From NCBI RefSeq assembly GCF_030718205.1, contig NZ_JAUZQF010000023.1, forward strand, positions 146,100 through 210,099: a DNA stretch of 64,000 bases, written 5' to 3'. Source of the DNA: Nonomuraea turcica (lineage in GTDB: Bacteria > Actinomycetota > Actinomycetes > Streptosporangiales > Streptosporangiaceae). Below, one piece after another: positions 25,124 through 33,436 of this stretch. Position numbers and translations under genes: made by a program. The notes under the pieces were generated by a model. The model had not been told where the DNA came from, searched no databases, and saw nothing but the letters and a program-made list of their open reading frames with translations. Each line of letters starts with the position of its first letter. Position 1 is the first letter of the stretch.

Positions 25124-25633
25124 ATGGTCAGGTGCCTGGTGGCACTGATCGTCCTTGCGGTGACGACAGGCTGCGCCGCCGCCCCGCCCGGGGACGGTGT
25201 CGCGTCCGCGGGCGGGCCCGCGTCCGCCACGTCCTCGCCGTCCGCGAGCGCGGACGTATTGAAGTTCGCGCAATGCCTGCGCGACCAGGGGCTCAAGGTC
25301 GAGGATCCGGCCCCGGGGGAGCGGGTCGACGTCGACGACGCCGACCAGGCCGGGCGGGAGCTGATGGAGAAGGCCATGACGGCCTGCCGGTCGCTGGCGC
25401 CCCCGCAGACCGTGAACCGCGACAACGACCAGCAGTCGCTCGACGGCATGCTCGACTACGCGCGCTGCATGCGCGAGCAGGGCCTGAACTGGCCGGACCC
25501 CGTCGTCGTGAACGGCGACGCCCGCTGGCCCGACACCGACGACCTGCCCCGCAGGAACACCGGCCCGTTCAAGACCGCCGACGAGAAGTGCCGGCCGCTG
25601 CTGGGCGAGAAGAAGTCCGGGGGGACCAAGTGA
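25124..25633 (+). CDS. Secreted Cys-rich lipoprotein-like protein
   Basis: 169 residues. The N-terminus is a signal sequence ending VTTGC, a weak lipobox, then an Ala/Ser/Pro linker. The mature part holds two copies of a short helical motif, VLKFAQCLRDQGL and MLDYARCMREQGLNWPDP, each with a conserved cysteine, plus two further cysteines (TACRSL, EKCRPLL). This protein type often precedes HlyD-like adaptors in actinomycetes. Its role in the exporter is unknown. GTGA overlap with the next gene. Confidence 0.68.
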   Translation: MVRCLVALIVLAVTTGCAAAPPGDGVASAGGPASATSSPSASADVLKFAQCLRDQGLKVEDPAPGERVDVDDADQAGRELMEKAMTACRSLAPPQTVNRDNDQQSLDGMLDYARCMREQGLNWPDPVVVNGDARWPDTDDLPRRNTGPFKTADEKCRPLLGEKKSGGTK

Positions 25634-26652
25634 GACGCGCGATCCTGGCCGGAGCAGTCCTGAGCGCCGCGGCGGTGGCGGCGCTCGCCGTCACGCTCGG
25701 CGCCGGCGAACCCGCCGCCGCGCCCTCCCCGTCCGCCGCTCCCTCCTATGCCGAGGTGACGAGGGGAGACCTGGCCGACTCCGAGACCGTGGAGGGCATG
25801 CTCGCCTACGCCGACGAACGCGTGCTGCGGGCAGGGCCCTCTGGCACGCTGACCGCGATCAAGGCCAAGGGCACTTCGGTCAAGCGGGGTCAGACCCTCT
25901 ACACGGTCGATCGCCGCCCGGTCACCCTCTTCTACGGAAAAATACCGATCTACCGGGAGCTGTCCGTGGGCGTGAATGGCGCGGACGTCGCCCAGCTCGA
26001 ACGCAACCTCAAAGCTCTCGGCTACGGCACCGGCATGACAGTGGACGACCAATTCACCACGGCCACCGCCGCCGCCGTCGCCGGCTGGCAGGCCGACAGG
26101 AACCTGCCGGTCACCGGCGCCGTGGACGCCGCCCAGGCGGCCGTGCTGCCCGGCCAGGCCTGGGTGAAGCAGACCAAGGCCCAGGTGGGTGATCCGGTCT
26201 CGGCCGGAACCGAGCTGCTCGTGGTACGCAGCACCCGGCGGGTCGTCGCCATCGACCTCGACATCGCCGACCAGCACCTGGCCAGGAAGGGCGCGGAGGT
26301 CGAGATGGAGCTGCCGGGCGGCGCCCGGCTCAAGGGCACGATCAGCAAGGTCGGGGTGGTGGCGGAGGTGTCCGAGGACAGCGTCACCGTCGACGTCGAG
26401 GTCGCCCCGCGCGGCTCGACAGGGGCGCTGCGCGAGGTGCCCGTCACAGTGGACCTGCGCAGTGACACCCGAGAGGACGTGTTGTCGGTGCCGGTGGAGG
26501 CCCTGCTGGCCCTGCGCGAGGGCGGGTACGGCGTACGCACACAGCAGGGCGTCGTGATCACCGTTACACCCGGACTGTTCGCCGGAGGCCGCGTGGAGGT
26601 TACGGGCGCCGGACTGAGCGAGGGCATGAAGGTCGAGGTGCCGGCGTCATGA
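25630..26652 (+). CDS. HlyD-like periplasmic adaptor with peptidoglycan-binding domain
   Basis: 340 residues from GTG 25630 (overlaps the previous stop). One N-terminal anchor helix, a lipoyl-type segment (VLRAGPSGTLTAIKAKGTSVKRGQTLYTVDR), then a peptidoglycan-binding_1 domain at about 120-175 (VAQLERNLKALGYGTG, AVAGWQADRNLPVTGAVD), and a beta-barrel C-terminus. It would link the MacB-like pair to the cell wall. A longer frame starting at 25105 runs across the lipoprotein gene out of its frame and is not used. ATGA overlap with the ATPase gene. Confidence 0.83.
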   Translation: MRRAILAGAVLSAAAVAALAVTLGAGEPAAAPSPSAAPSYAEVTRGDLADSETVEGMLAYADERVLRAGPSGTLTAIKAKGTSVKRGQTLYTVDRRPVTLFYGKIPIYRELSVGVNGADVAQLERNLKALGYGTGMTVDDQFTTATAAAVAGWQADRNLPVTGAVDAAQAAVLPGQAWVKQTKAQVGDPVSAGTELLVVRSTRRVVAIDLDIADQHLARKGAEVEMELPGGARLKGTISKVGVVAEVSEDSVTVDVEVAPRGSTGALREVPVTVDLRSDTREDVLSVPVEALLALREGGYGVRTQQGVVITVTPGLFAGGRVEVTGAGLSEGMKVEVPAS

Positions 26653-27404
26653 CCGACATCGCAAAGCGGCGGCTTCAGGCGCGCGGCGTGGGCGACGGTC
26701 CGGCAAGGGGCATGACAGGCGATCCGGGCGAGGGACCCGTGGCGGAGCTGGCCGGAGTCACGAAGGCATACCCGGGCGGGGTCGAGGCGTTGCGGGGCGT
26801 GGATCTCAGGGTCGACGCGGGCGAGGCCGTGGCGATCGTCGGGCCGTCCGGCTCCGGCAAGTCGACCCTGCTCCACCTGCTCGGCACCCTCGACCGACCC
26901 TCCTCGGGAACCGTCCGCGTCGCCGGCCACGACATCGCCCATCTCCCCGACCGGCGGCTCGCCGCGCTGCGGGCCTCGACGATCGGCTTCGTCTTCCAGC
27001 ACTTCCACCTCATCCCCGGCCTGAGCGCCCTGGAGAACGTCGCCGACGGCCTCCTCTACGCGCGGATCCCGATGAGCGAGCGCAGAGGCCGGGCGGCGCA
27101 CGCCCTGGAGCGGGTCGGACTGGCGCACCGCCTCCACCACCGTCCGCACGAGCTCTCGGGCGGCGAGCAACAACGGGTCGCCGTGGCCCGGGCGATCATC
27201 GGCGAGCCCGTGCTCCTCCTGGCCGACGAGCCCACGGGCAACCTGGACTCGGCCTCCGGGGCGGAGGTGCTGCGGGTGTTGTTCGCCGTGGCGGCCACAC
27301 TCGTGATCATCACCCACGACGCCGACCTGGCCGCCGCCCTGCCACGCCGCGTCCGCATGCGCGACGGCCTGATCGTGGAGGAGACCGCTCATGAGCCCGC
27401 GTGA
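26649..27404 (+). CDS. MacB/LolD-type ABC ATPase
   Basis: 251 residues. Walker A GPSGSGKSTLLHLLG, Q-loop FVFQHFHLIPGL, signature LSGGEQQRVAVARAI, Walker B LLLADEPTGNLDS and H-loop ITHDADLA. This is the lipoprotein/antimicrobial export subgroup that works with FtsX-like permeases through mechanotransmission. An N-terminal extension of about 30 residues precedes the domain; MTGDPGEG inside it is a possible alternative start. The last 14 bases overlap the permease gene. Confidence 0.9.
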   Translation: MTDIAKRRLQARGVGDGPARGMTGDPGEGPVAELAGVTKAYPGGVEALRGVDLRVDAGEAVAIVGPSGSGKSTLLHLLGTLDRPSSGTVRVAGHDIAHLPDRRLAALRASTIGFVFQHFHLIPGLSALENVADGLLYARIPMSERRGRAAHALERVGLAHRLHHRPHELSGGEQQRVAVARAIIGEPVLLLADEPTGNLDSASGAEVLRVLFAVAATLVIITHDADLAAALPRRVRMRDGLIVEETAHEPA

Positions 27405-28545
27405 CCTGCTCCGGCTCGGCGTCGTCGGGCTGCGGGCCCGGCCCAGCCGGGCCGTGCTGTCCGCCCTGGGCATCGCGATCGGCATCGCCACCATGGTGGC
27501 GGTCATCGGCATCTCCGCCTCCAGCCGCGCCGACCTCCTGCGCAAGCTCGACAGCCTCGGCACCAACCTCCTCACCGTCACCGCCGGCCAGACGGTCAGG
27601 GGCGAGCAGTCCAGCCTGCCCGAGACCGCCGTCGCGATGACCGGCCAGATCGGCCCGGTACGGTCTGTCGCCGCGACGGCCCAGCTGGAGGCCAGGATCT
27701 ACCGCAGCGACCTGATCCCGCCCGAACGCACCGGCGGCGTCGCCGTACAGGCCGCCACCGAGCACCTCCTGGACACCCTCCAGGGCACGGGCGCCTGGTT
27801 CAGCCAGGCCACGAGCCGCTACCCGACCGTCGTGCTCGGCGCCGTCGCCGCCCAGCGACTGGGAGCACGCGGTGGCGACCAGGTATGGCTGGGCCGCCGC
27901 TGGTTCACCGTGCTCGGCGTGCTCGACACGCTCCCGCTGGCGCCGGAGATCGACCGGTCGGCACTGGTCGGCTGGCCGGCCGCCGCCGAGCTTCTGGGCT
28001 TCGACGGGCATCCGACCACGGTCTACGTACGCGCCGATCCCGAGTCGGTCGAAGACGTGGCAGCGGTGCTCGCCCGTACCGTCAATCCCGAGCACCCGGA
28101 GGAGACCACGATCGCCCGCCCGTCCGACGCGCTGGCAGCGCGGGCGGCGGCCGCGGGGGCGTTCACGAACCTCCTGCTCGGACTGGGCGCGGTCGCCCTG
28201 CTGGTCGGCGGGGTGGGCATCGCGAACACGATGGTGATCTCCGTGCTCGAACGCCGCAGGGAGATCGGGCTGCGCCGCGCGCTCGGCGCCACCAGGACCG
28301 ACGTACGCCTGCAGTTCCTCACCGAATCCCTGCTGCTGTCCGCGCTCGGCGGGCTGGCCGGCATCGTGCTGGGCGCCCTGGTCACCTCCGGGTACGCGCT
28401 CGGCCATGCCTTCCCGCCCACCCTGGACGCCTGGGCCCTGGCCGGGGCGGCCGCCGCCACGCTGCTCGTCGGCGGGGTGGCCGGGATCTATCCCGCGGCC
28501 CGAGCCGCCCGGCTGTCTCCGACCGTGGCGCTCAGCGCACCTTGA
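27391..28545 (+). CDS. FtsX-like ABC permease (MacB type)
   Basis: 384 residues with the MacB layout: an N-terminal helix (VLSALGIAIGIATMVAVIGIS), a periplasmic domain of about 190 residues, then three helices separated by the ERRREIGLRRALGATR coupling segment. A CpxA/MacB periplasmic core stretch with VQAATEHLLDTLQGTGAWF is visible. Together with the adaptor and ATPase it would export an antimicrobial, siderophore or lipoprotein-like substrate. The operon is probably driven by the upstream two-component system and ends in a strong hairpin. Confidence 0.88.
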   Translation: MSPRDLLRLGVVGLRARPSRAVLSALGIAIGIATMVAVIGISASSRADLLRKLDSLGTNLLTVTAGQTVRGEQSSLPETAVAMTGQIGPVRSVAATAQLEARIYRSDLIPPERTGGVAVQAATEHLLDTLQGTGAWFSQATSRYPTVVLGAVAAQRLGARGGDQVWLGRRWFTVLGVLDTLPLAPEIDRSALVGWPAAAELLGFDGHPTTVYVRADPESVEDVAAVLARTVNPEHPEETTIARPSDALAARAAAAGAFTNLLLGLGAVALLVGGVGIANTMVISVLERRREIGLRRALGATRTDVRLQFLTESLLLSALGGLAGIVLGALVTSGYALGHAFPPTLDAWALAGAAAATLLVGGVAGIYPAARAARLSPTVALSAP

Positions 28546-28553
28546 CATGGCCG

Positions 28554-28590
28554 GCGGGGTTCATGGGCAGACATTGCCCATGAACCCCGC
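28554..28590 (+). terminator. Strong terminator hairpin after the exporter operon
   Basis: A perfect 16-bp stem (GCGGGGTTCATGGGCA with its complement) has a 5-base loop, starting 8 bases after the permease stop. No T tract follows, as usual for this GC content. Confidence 0.7.
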
Positions 28591-28639
28591 TGACCGGCTC
28601 GGTTAGCGTCACCAAGAGGTAAGAGGGAAGGGGCGTCGC

Positions 28640-29731
28640 ATGCCGGAACCGATCGAAGTGCGCAAGGTGCCGATCGAGAGTGTCACCGACGCGTCCGGGT
28701 TGTCGCGGCTCATCGCCGACGGCGTCATCGAGGCCGATCGGGTGCTGGCCGTCATCGGCAAGACCGAGGGCAACGGCGGCGTCAACGACTACACCCGTAT
28801 CCTGGCCGACCGCGCCTTCCGGGAGGTGCTGGCCGCGCACGGGCATCCGGCGCCGGAGAGCGTGCCCCTGGTGTGGTCGGGCGGCACCGACGGCGTGCTC
28901 AGCCCGCACGCCACGATCTTCGCCACCACCGCGAACGCCCCCGCCTCCGAGGAGCCGCGCCTGTCGGTCGGCGTGGCGATGAGCGAGGTCATCCTGCCCG
29001 AGGACATCGGCCGTCCGGCCATGGTGGAGAAGGTCGCCGCCGGGGTCCGCGAGGCCATGAAGATCGCCGGCATCGACGACCCGCGTGACGTCCACTACGT
29101 GCAGACCAAGACGCCGCTACTGACTCTGGCCACCATCACCGACGCCAAGAGCCGCGGCCAGGACACCGCCATCGAGGAGACCGGCCCCTCCATGGACCTG
29201 TCCAACTCGACCACCGCCCTCGGCATCGCCGTGGCGCTCGGCGAGATCGACATGCCCGGCGCCGACCAGATCCACAAGGACCTGTCGCTGTACTCGTCCG
29301 TGGCGTCCTGCTCGTCCGGGGTGGAGCTGGACCGGGCGCAGATCGTGCTGGTGGGCAACGTACGGGGGATCGGCGGGCGCTACCGCATCGGTCACAGCGT
29401 CATGAAGGACGCCCTGGACGCGGACGGCATCTGGGAGGCCATCCGGGACTCCGGGCTCCCGCTGCCCGAGCGCCCGCACCCGTCGGACCTCGACGGGCGA
29501 CTGGTCAACGTGTTCATGAAATGCGAGGCCGACCCGTCGGGTCGGGTGCGAGGGCGGCGCAACATCATGCTGGACGACTCCGACGTGCACTGGCACCGCC
29601 AGATCAAGGCGGCCGTCGGCGGGGTGGCGGCGTCGGTCACGGGAGATCCGGCGGTGTTCGTCTCGGTGGCCGCCGTCCACCAGGGCCCGTCGGGCGGCGG
29701 CCCGGTGGCGGCCATCTCCGAACTCGGGTAG
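28640..29731 (+). CDS. Ring-opening amidohydrolase (cyanuric acid hydrolase/barbiturase)
   Basis: 363 residues with the family's threefold pseudo-symmetry. Each third supplies a Lys-Ser pair: K41 (VIGKTEGNG) and S80 (WSGGTDGVLSPH); K157 (QTKTPLL) and S226 (CSSGVEL); K294 (FMKCEADPSG) and S342 (VFVSVAAVHQGP). The closing HQGP-GGGPVA block is the family signature. The enzyme opens the ring of cyanuric acid, or of barbiturate in pyrimidine catabolism; I cannot separate the two by eye. AAGGGG precedes ATG 28640. No atzE/atzF or pyrimidine genes are near. Confidence 0.87.
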   Translation: MPEPIEVRKVPIESVTDASGLSRLIADGVIEADRVLAVIGKTEGNGGVNDYTRILADRAFREVLAAHGHPAPESVPLVWSGGTDGVLSPHATIFATTANAPASEEPRLSVGVAMSEVILPEDIGRPAMVEKVAAGVREAMKIAGIDDPRDVHYVQTKTPLLTLATITDAKSRGQDTAIEETGPSMDLSNSTTALGIAVALGEIDMPGADQIHKDLSLYSSVASCSSGVELDRAQIVLVGNVRGIGGRYRIGHSVMKDALDADGIWEAIRDSGLPLPERPHPSDLDGRLVNVFMKCEADPSGRVRGRRNIMLDDSDVHWHRQIKAAVGGVAASVTGDPAVFVSVAAVHQGPSGGGPVAAISELG

Positions 29732-29737
29732 CGGGAC

Positions 29738-29755
29738 TGTGGCTCGACAGCCACA
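29738..29755 (+). terminator. Short hairpin after the ring-opening hydrolase
   Basis: TGTGGCT and AGCCACA pair over a 4-base loop, starting 7 bases after the stop codon. A likely terminator, with no T tract. Confidence 0.45.
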
Positions 29756-29773
29756 ACTCTAGCTATGTAGAGT
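29756..29773. promoter_or_regulatory. Candidate PadR operator
   Basis: ACTCTA and TAGAGT are perfect 6-bp arms around a 6-bp centre, 8 bp before the ATG of the PadR gene. PadR regulators often bind palindromes at their own promoters. Confidence 0.4.
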
Positions 29774-29780
29774 ACGAGAT

Positions 29781-30122
29781 ATGAAGAGCAACGGCCCGCG
29801 TATGACCATGCCGACCCAGGCCGTGCTTCGCGCCCTCCTGAACGATCCGGCGCGCGAACGCTACGGGCTGGAGCTGTGCGAGCAGGCGGAGATGCCGAGC
29901 GGCACCCTTTACCCGATCCTGGCCAGGCTGGAGCAGATCGGCTGGGTGGAGAGCCGGTGGGAGGATCCCGAGACGCATGTGGCGGAGGGCCGCCCGCGCC
30001 GCCGTTACTACCGGATCACCGCCCACGGCGCGGAGCAGGCCCGCGACGCCATCGCCCGCGCTTACCGCTCGCGCAGCCAGGCCGTCCCCGCCTGGCTGCT
30101 CCCCTCGGAGGCCGCGTCATGA
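29781..30122 (+). CDS. PadR-family transcriptional regulator
   Basis: 113 residues. The winged helix is at about 10-85 (MPTQAVLRALLNDPARERYG, SGTLYPILARLEQIGWVESRW, RRRYYRITAHGAEQARDAI). The short C-terminal helix is that of the small PadR-s2 subgroup, which dimerises. ATG 29781 is used; MTMPTQ at codon 8 is possible. The stop overlaps the HD-hydrolase start (ATGA), so the regulator and the hydrolase are made in fixed proportion. Confidence 0.86.
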   Translation: MKSNGPRMTMPTQAVLRALLNDPARERYGLELCEQAEMPSGTLYPILARLEQIGWVESRWEDPETHVAEGRPRRRYYRITAHGAEQARDAIARAYRSRSQAVPAWLLPSEAAS

Positions 30123-30916
30123 CGGGGGCCGCCGGACAGGACGCGCACGACCGGGGACCGAACCTGCATGGCCGGCTCCAGCCGGTCCTGGACGCCGCCG
30201 GCGGCAGGCTGACCGGCGAGCGGCTGGAGCTGGTTCAGCGAGCTCATCTGGTGGCCGCCTACTGGCATCGCGACCAGTGGCGGCGCAGCGGAGACCCGTA
30301 CATCACCCACTCGATCGCCGTCGCTGCGATCCTGGCCGAGCTTGGCATGGACCACGAGCTGATCTGCGCAGGGCTGCTGCACGACGTGCTGGACGACACC
30401 GGCTGCACAGAGCAGGAGCTGGTCGCCGAGTTCGGGGAGCCGGTCGTGGAGCTGGTGCGCGGGTTGCGGACTCTCGACGACCCCGAGCGCCGGCCCCCGG
30501 ACTGGGAGACCTCGACCGACGAGCGCGTGCTGACGCTGAAGCTGGCCGACCGTCTGCACAACCAGCGGACGATGCGCTTCCTGCCCGAGGAGAAGCAGCG
30601 GCGCAAGGCCCTGGAGACGCTGGACGTCGTCGTGCCCATCGCCGGCCGGCTGGGCCTGGTGCGGGTCGAGGAGGAGTTGCGGCGGCTGTCCACCGCGACG
30701 CTGTCCGGGCGGGGCGGGATACGAGCGTCCTTCGGCGTCATCTCCGCCGGTGCGATCATGCTTCCGGCCGGGGCCCGGGGCCGGTGGCTGGAGGAGTGGC
30801 TGGGGGAGTTGCACGCGTTGCCGGGCCGGCGGGCCAGGTGGGGGTTCGCGGTCCGGCTGATCGCTGGCATGCCGCGCCTGGCCCGCACCCTCAGGGCCGA
30901 AGCTCGGCGCAGGTAA
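30119..30916 (+). CDS. Small SpoT/MESH1-like HD phosphohydrolase
   Basis: 265 residues. The N-terminal HD domain follows the RelA/SpoT hydrolase order: H64 (YITHSIAVAAIL), H88-D89 (GLLHDVLDDTGC), and D144 in LKLADRLHNQRTMR. The helix that holds Rel enzymes together (VVPIAGRLGLVRVEEELRRL) is present, but the synthetase domain, TGS and ACT are absent. It probably degrades (p)ppGpp or a related nucleotide. The C-terminal 75 residues are basic and unrecognised. Start overlaps the PadR stop. Confidence 0.8.
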   Translation: MTGAAGQDAHDRGPNLHGRLQPVLDAAGGRLTGERLELVQRAHLVAAYWHRDQWRRSGDPYITHSIAVAAILAELGMDHELICAGLLHDVLDDTGCTEQELVAEFGEPVVELVRGLRTLDDPERRPPDWETSTDERVLTLKLADRLHNQRTMRFLPEEKQRRKALETLDVVVPIAGRLGLVRVEEELRRLSTATLSGRGGIRASFGVISAGAIMLPAGARGRWLEEWLGELHALPGRRARWGFAVRLIAGMPRLARTLRAEARRR

Positions 30917-30927
30917 GCTCGTACGCT

Positions 30928-31458
30928 GTGCCCAGCATCCCGCAGCCACTCGACCCCGAGGACGACGGCCGCGCCGCGCCCGCGGTGACCGCGGCCCTGG
31001 CCGCCTTCCAGGCGGGCACGGCCGACCCCACCGACGTGCTCAACGCCCTCAGCGGCGCCAGGCTCCTGGTGCCTGTGGTCGCCCTGCTGACCGAGTCCGA
31101 GGTCGGCGCGCACGGGCTGCGGCAGGAAAAGGAGAGCGAGATGGCCCTGCCCAAGCTCGTCGGGCAGGACGGCAGGCAGGCGGTGCTGGCGTTCACCGGG
31201 GCGGAGGCGCTGGCCAGGTGGCGGCCGGACGCCCGGCCGATCCAGGCGACCACGCTGCAGGTGTGCCGGGCCGCCGTGCAGGAGCAGGCGGCGGCGGTCG
31301 TGGTGGACGTGGCCGGGCCCGTGCAGTTCGTGATCGAGGGCGCGGTCATGGAGGCCCTTGCGGCGATCGAGTCCGGCACCGCCGACCGGCTCGAGAACGC
31401 GACCGTGGCCAAGGTCGAGCCGGCACGGCGCCGCCGCCGCTGGTTTTCGCGCCGCTGA
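30928..31458 (+). CDS. SseB-like protein
   Basis: 176 residues from GTG 30928. It contains the SseB N-terminal-like fold (ARLLVPVVALLTE, MALPKLVGQDGRQAVLAFTGAEALARW), common in actinomycetes just upstream of aro or infC clusters. It ends in a basic tail, ARRRRRWFSRR. The function in Actinobacteria is unknown. It starts 11 bases after the HD gene. An in-frame extension far upstream overlaps other genes and is rejected. Confidence 0.72.
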   Translation: MPSIPQPLDPEDDGRAAPAVTAALAAFQAGTADPTDVLNALSGARLLVPVVALLTESEVGAHGLRQEKESEMALPKLVGQDGRQAVLAFTGAEALARWRPDARPIQATTLQVCRAAVQEQAAAVVVDVAGPVQFVIEGAVMEALAAIESGTADRLENATVAKVEPARRRRRWFSRR

Positions 31459-31604
31459 AGGGCGATGATTCTCGCGCCGCCGAACCTGTACGTCCCCGTG
31501 TTCTCCCGCCGCTGAATGGGGCGATGCCGGCGATCGGCCACGAAGGCCGCGGCGGACCGGCGGAACTGCGGCGGGCGCGGCCGGGTCCGCATTAGGGTCG
31601 GCTC

Positions 31605-32183
31605 GTGGTCGCACTCATGGCGCTGGCCGGATTACTTTGCGGACACCGCATCAGGGCGCTGGCCGACTCCTACGACGGCCTCCCGGACCCCCCCTGGCCG
31701 CCGAAGGCCGAGCTGGTGACCGCCGCCGTCACCGCGCTCGTCACCTGGCGCCTCGGCCTCCCTTACGTGCCGTTCGCCGTGATCGGCGTCGCTCTGGCCG
31801 TCATCGACTGGCGCACCACGCTTCTGCCTGACGCGATCACGCTGCCCGCGTACCCGATCACGGCCCTGGCCCTCCTGCCCACCGGCGAGCTGCCGCGAGC
31901 GCTGGCCGGAGGAGCGGCGTTGGCAGCGATCTACGGGCTGCTGTGGGTCATCAGACCTGACGCGCTGGGACTGGGCGACGTCAAGCTGGCCGGGCTCATC
32001 GGCATGGCGGGCGCGGCGCTGGGCTGGCAGGCGTGGGTGGTGGCGGCGTTCAGCGGGCAGCTGCTCGGCGCGTTCTACGCCCTGGCGCTGCTCGCGACCG
32101 GGCGCGGCACCAGGCACACGCAGTTCCCGTTCGGGCCGTTCATGCTGTTGGGGGCGTTCACGGTGCTGTGTCTCGACACGTGA
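31605..32183 (+). CDS. Type IV prepilin peptidase (A24 family)
   Basis: 192 residues, about six transmembrane helices. The two catalytic aspartates are in the expected places: IDWRTTLLPD and the GxGD motif of LGLGDVKL. It would cleave class III signal peptides of Flp/Tad or type IV-like pilins at the membrane. The N-terminal methylase zinc domain is missing, as usual in actinobacteria. A small prepilin peptidase directly before aroC is a recurrent actinobacterial gene order. GTG start, 44 bp from aroC. Confidence 0.85.
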   Translation: MVALMALAGLLCGHRIRALADSYDGLPDPPWPPKAELVTAAVTALVTWRLGLPYVPFAVIGVALAVIDWRTTLLPDAITLPAYPITALALLPTGELPRALAGGAALAAIYGLLWVIRPDALGLGDVKLAGLIGMAGAALGWQAWVVAAFSGQLLGAFYALALLATGRGTRHTQFPFGPFMLLGAFTVLCLDT

Positions 32184-32226
32184 ACGTGGGACATCTCACT
32201 AGGCCGCACATGGAAGACTTGTACGC

Positions 32227-33408
32227 ATGTTGCGCTGGTTGACCGCCGGAGAGTCCCACGGGCCCGAACTCGTCGCCGTCATGGAAGGCCTCCCGGCCGG
32301 GGTGGAGGTGACCACGGCCGCGATCGACGAGGCCCTGCGCCGTCGCCGGCTCGGCTATGGCCGCGGCGCCCGGATGAAGTTCGAGCAGGACCAGGTCACG
32401 ATCGTCGGCGGCGTGCGCCACGGGCGGACCATGGGCAGCCCGGTCGCGATCCGCATCGGCAACACCGAATGGCCCAAGTGGGAGAAGGTCATGGCGGCCG
32501 ACCCGGTCGATGCGGCCGAGCTGGAGGGCCTGGCACGCAACGCGCCCAGGTCGCGCCCCCGCCCGGGGCACGCCGACCTGGCGGGCATGCAGAAATACGG
32601 GTTCGACGACGCCAGGCAGGTGCTCGACCGGGCCAGTGCCCGCGAGACCGCGGCCCGCGTCGCGCTCGGCGAGGTCGCCAGGCGGTTTCTCAAGCAGGCG
32701 CTCGGCGTCGACATCGTCAGCCACGTGACCTCCATCGGCGGCGCCCAGACTCCGACCGAGATCCTGCCGGGGCCGAACGACCTGGCCAGGATCGATGAGG
32801 ACCCGGTCAGGTGCTCGGACCCCGAGGGCAGCGCCGCCATGGTCGAGGTGATCGACAAGGCCCACAAGGACGGCGACACGCTCGGCGGCGTCGTCGAGGT
32901 GCTCGCCTACGGCCTGCCGCCGGGCCTGGGCAGCTACACCCACTGGGACCGCAGGCTCGACTCCCGGCTCGCCGCGGCGCTCATGGGCATCCAGGCGATC
33001 AAGGGCGTCGCGGTCGGCGACGGTTTCGAGACCGCGCGCAGGCCCGGGTCCCGTGCCCACGACGAGATCGAATACACCGCCGAGGACGGCGTCAAGCGCA
33101 TCACCAACCGCGCGGGCGGCGTCGAAGGCGGCATGACCAACGGCGAGATCCTGCGGGTCAGCGCCGCCATGAAGCCGATCTCCACCGTGCCGAGGGCGCT
33201 GGCCACGATCGACGTCAAGACCGGCGAGGCGGCCAAGGCGCACCACGAGCGCTCCGACGTGTGCGCCGTGCCGGCGGCCGGCGTCGTGGCCGAGGCCATG
33301 GTCGCGCTGGTGCTGGCCGACGCGGCGCTGGAGAAGTTCGGCGGCGACTCGGTCGAGGAAGTCGCCCGCAACCTGTCCGGCTACCTCTCCTCCATGGTGA
33401 TCAAATGA
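32227..33408 (+). CDS. aroC: Chorismate synthase
   Basis: 393 residues. Converts 5-enolpyruvylshikimate-3-phosphate to chorismate, needing reduced FMN. The three signatures are clear: GESHGPELVAVMEGLPAG at the start, RVALGEVARRFL, and RPGSRAHDE plus the C-terminal DVCAVPAAGVVAEAMVALVLADA. GGAAG lies 10 bases before ATG 32227. It leads a compact aro block with aroK, aroB and aroQ. Confidence 0.97.
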   Translation: MLRWLTAGESHGPELVAVMEGLPAGVEVTTAAIDEALRRRRLGYGRGARMKFEQDQVTIVGGVRHGRTMGSPVAIRIGNTEWPKWEKVMAADPVDAAELEGLARNAPRSRPRPGHADLAGMQKYGFDDARQVLDRASARETAARVALGEVARRFLKQALGVDIVSHVTSIGGAQTPTEILPGPNDLARIDEDPVRCSDPEGSAAMVEVIDKAHKDGDTLGGVVEVLAYGLPPGLGSYTHWDRRLDSRLAAALMGIQAIKGVAVGDGFETARRPGSRAHDEIEYTAEDGVKRITNRAGGVEGGMTNGEILRVSAAMKPISTVPRALATIDVKTGEAAKAHHERSDVCAVPAAGVVAEAMVALVLADAALEKFGGDSVEEVARNLSGYLSSMVIK

Positions 33409-33436
33409 CACGGTGGAGCGTACGAGGAGGGGTGAA

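Noticed and set aside
25105..26652. A 515-residue frame covering lipoprotein and adaptor
   Set aside because: The first 170 codons are out of the lipoprotein frame and lack its signal peptide; the adaptor starts at GTG 25630.
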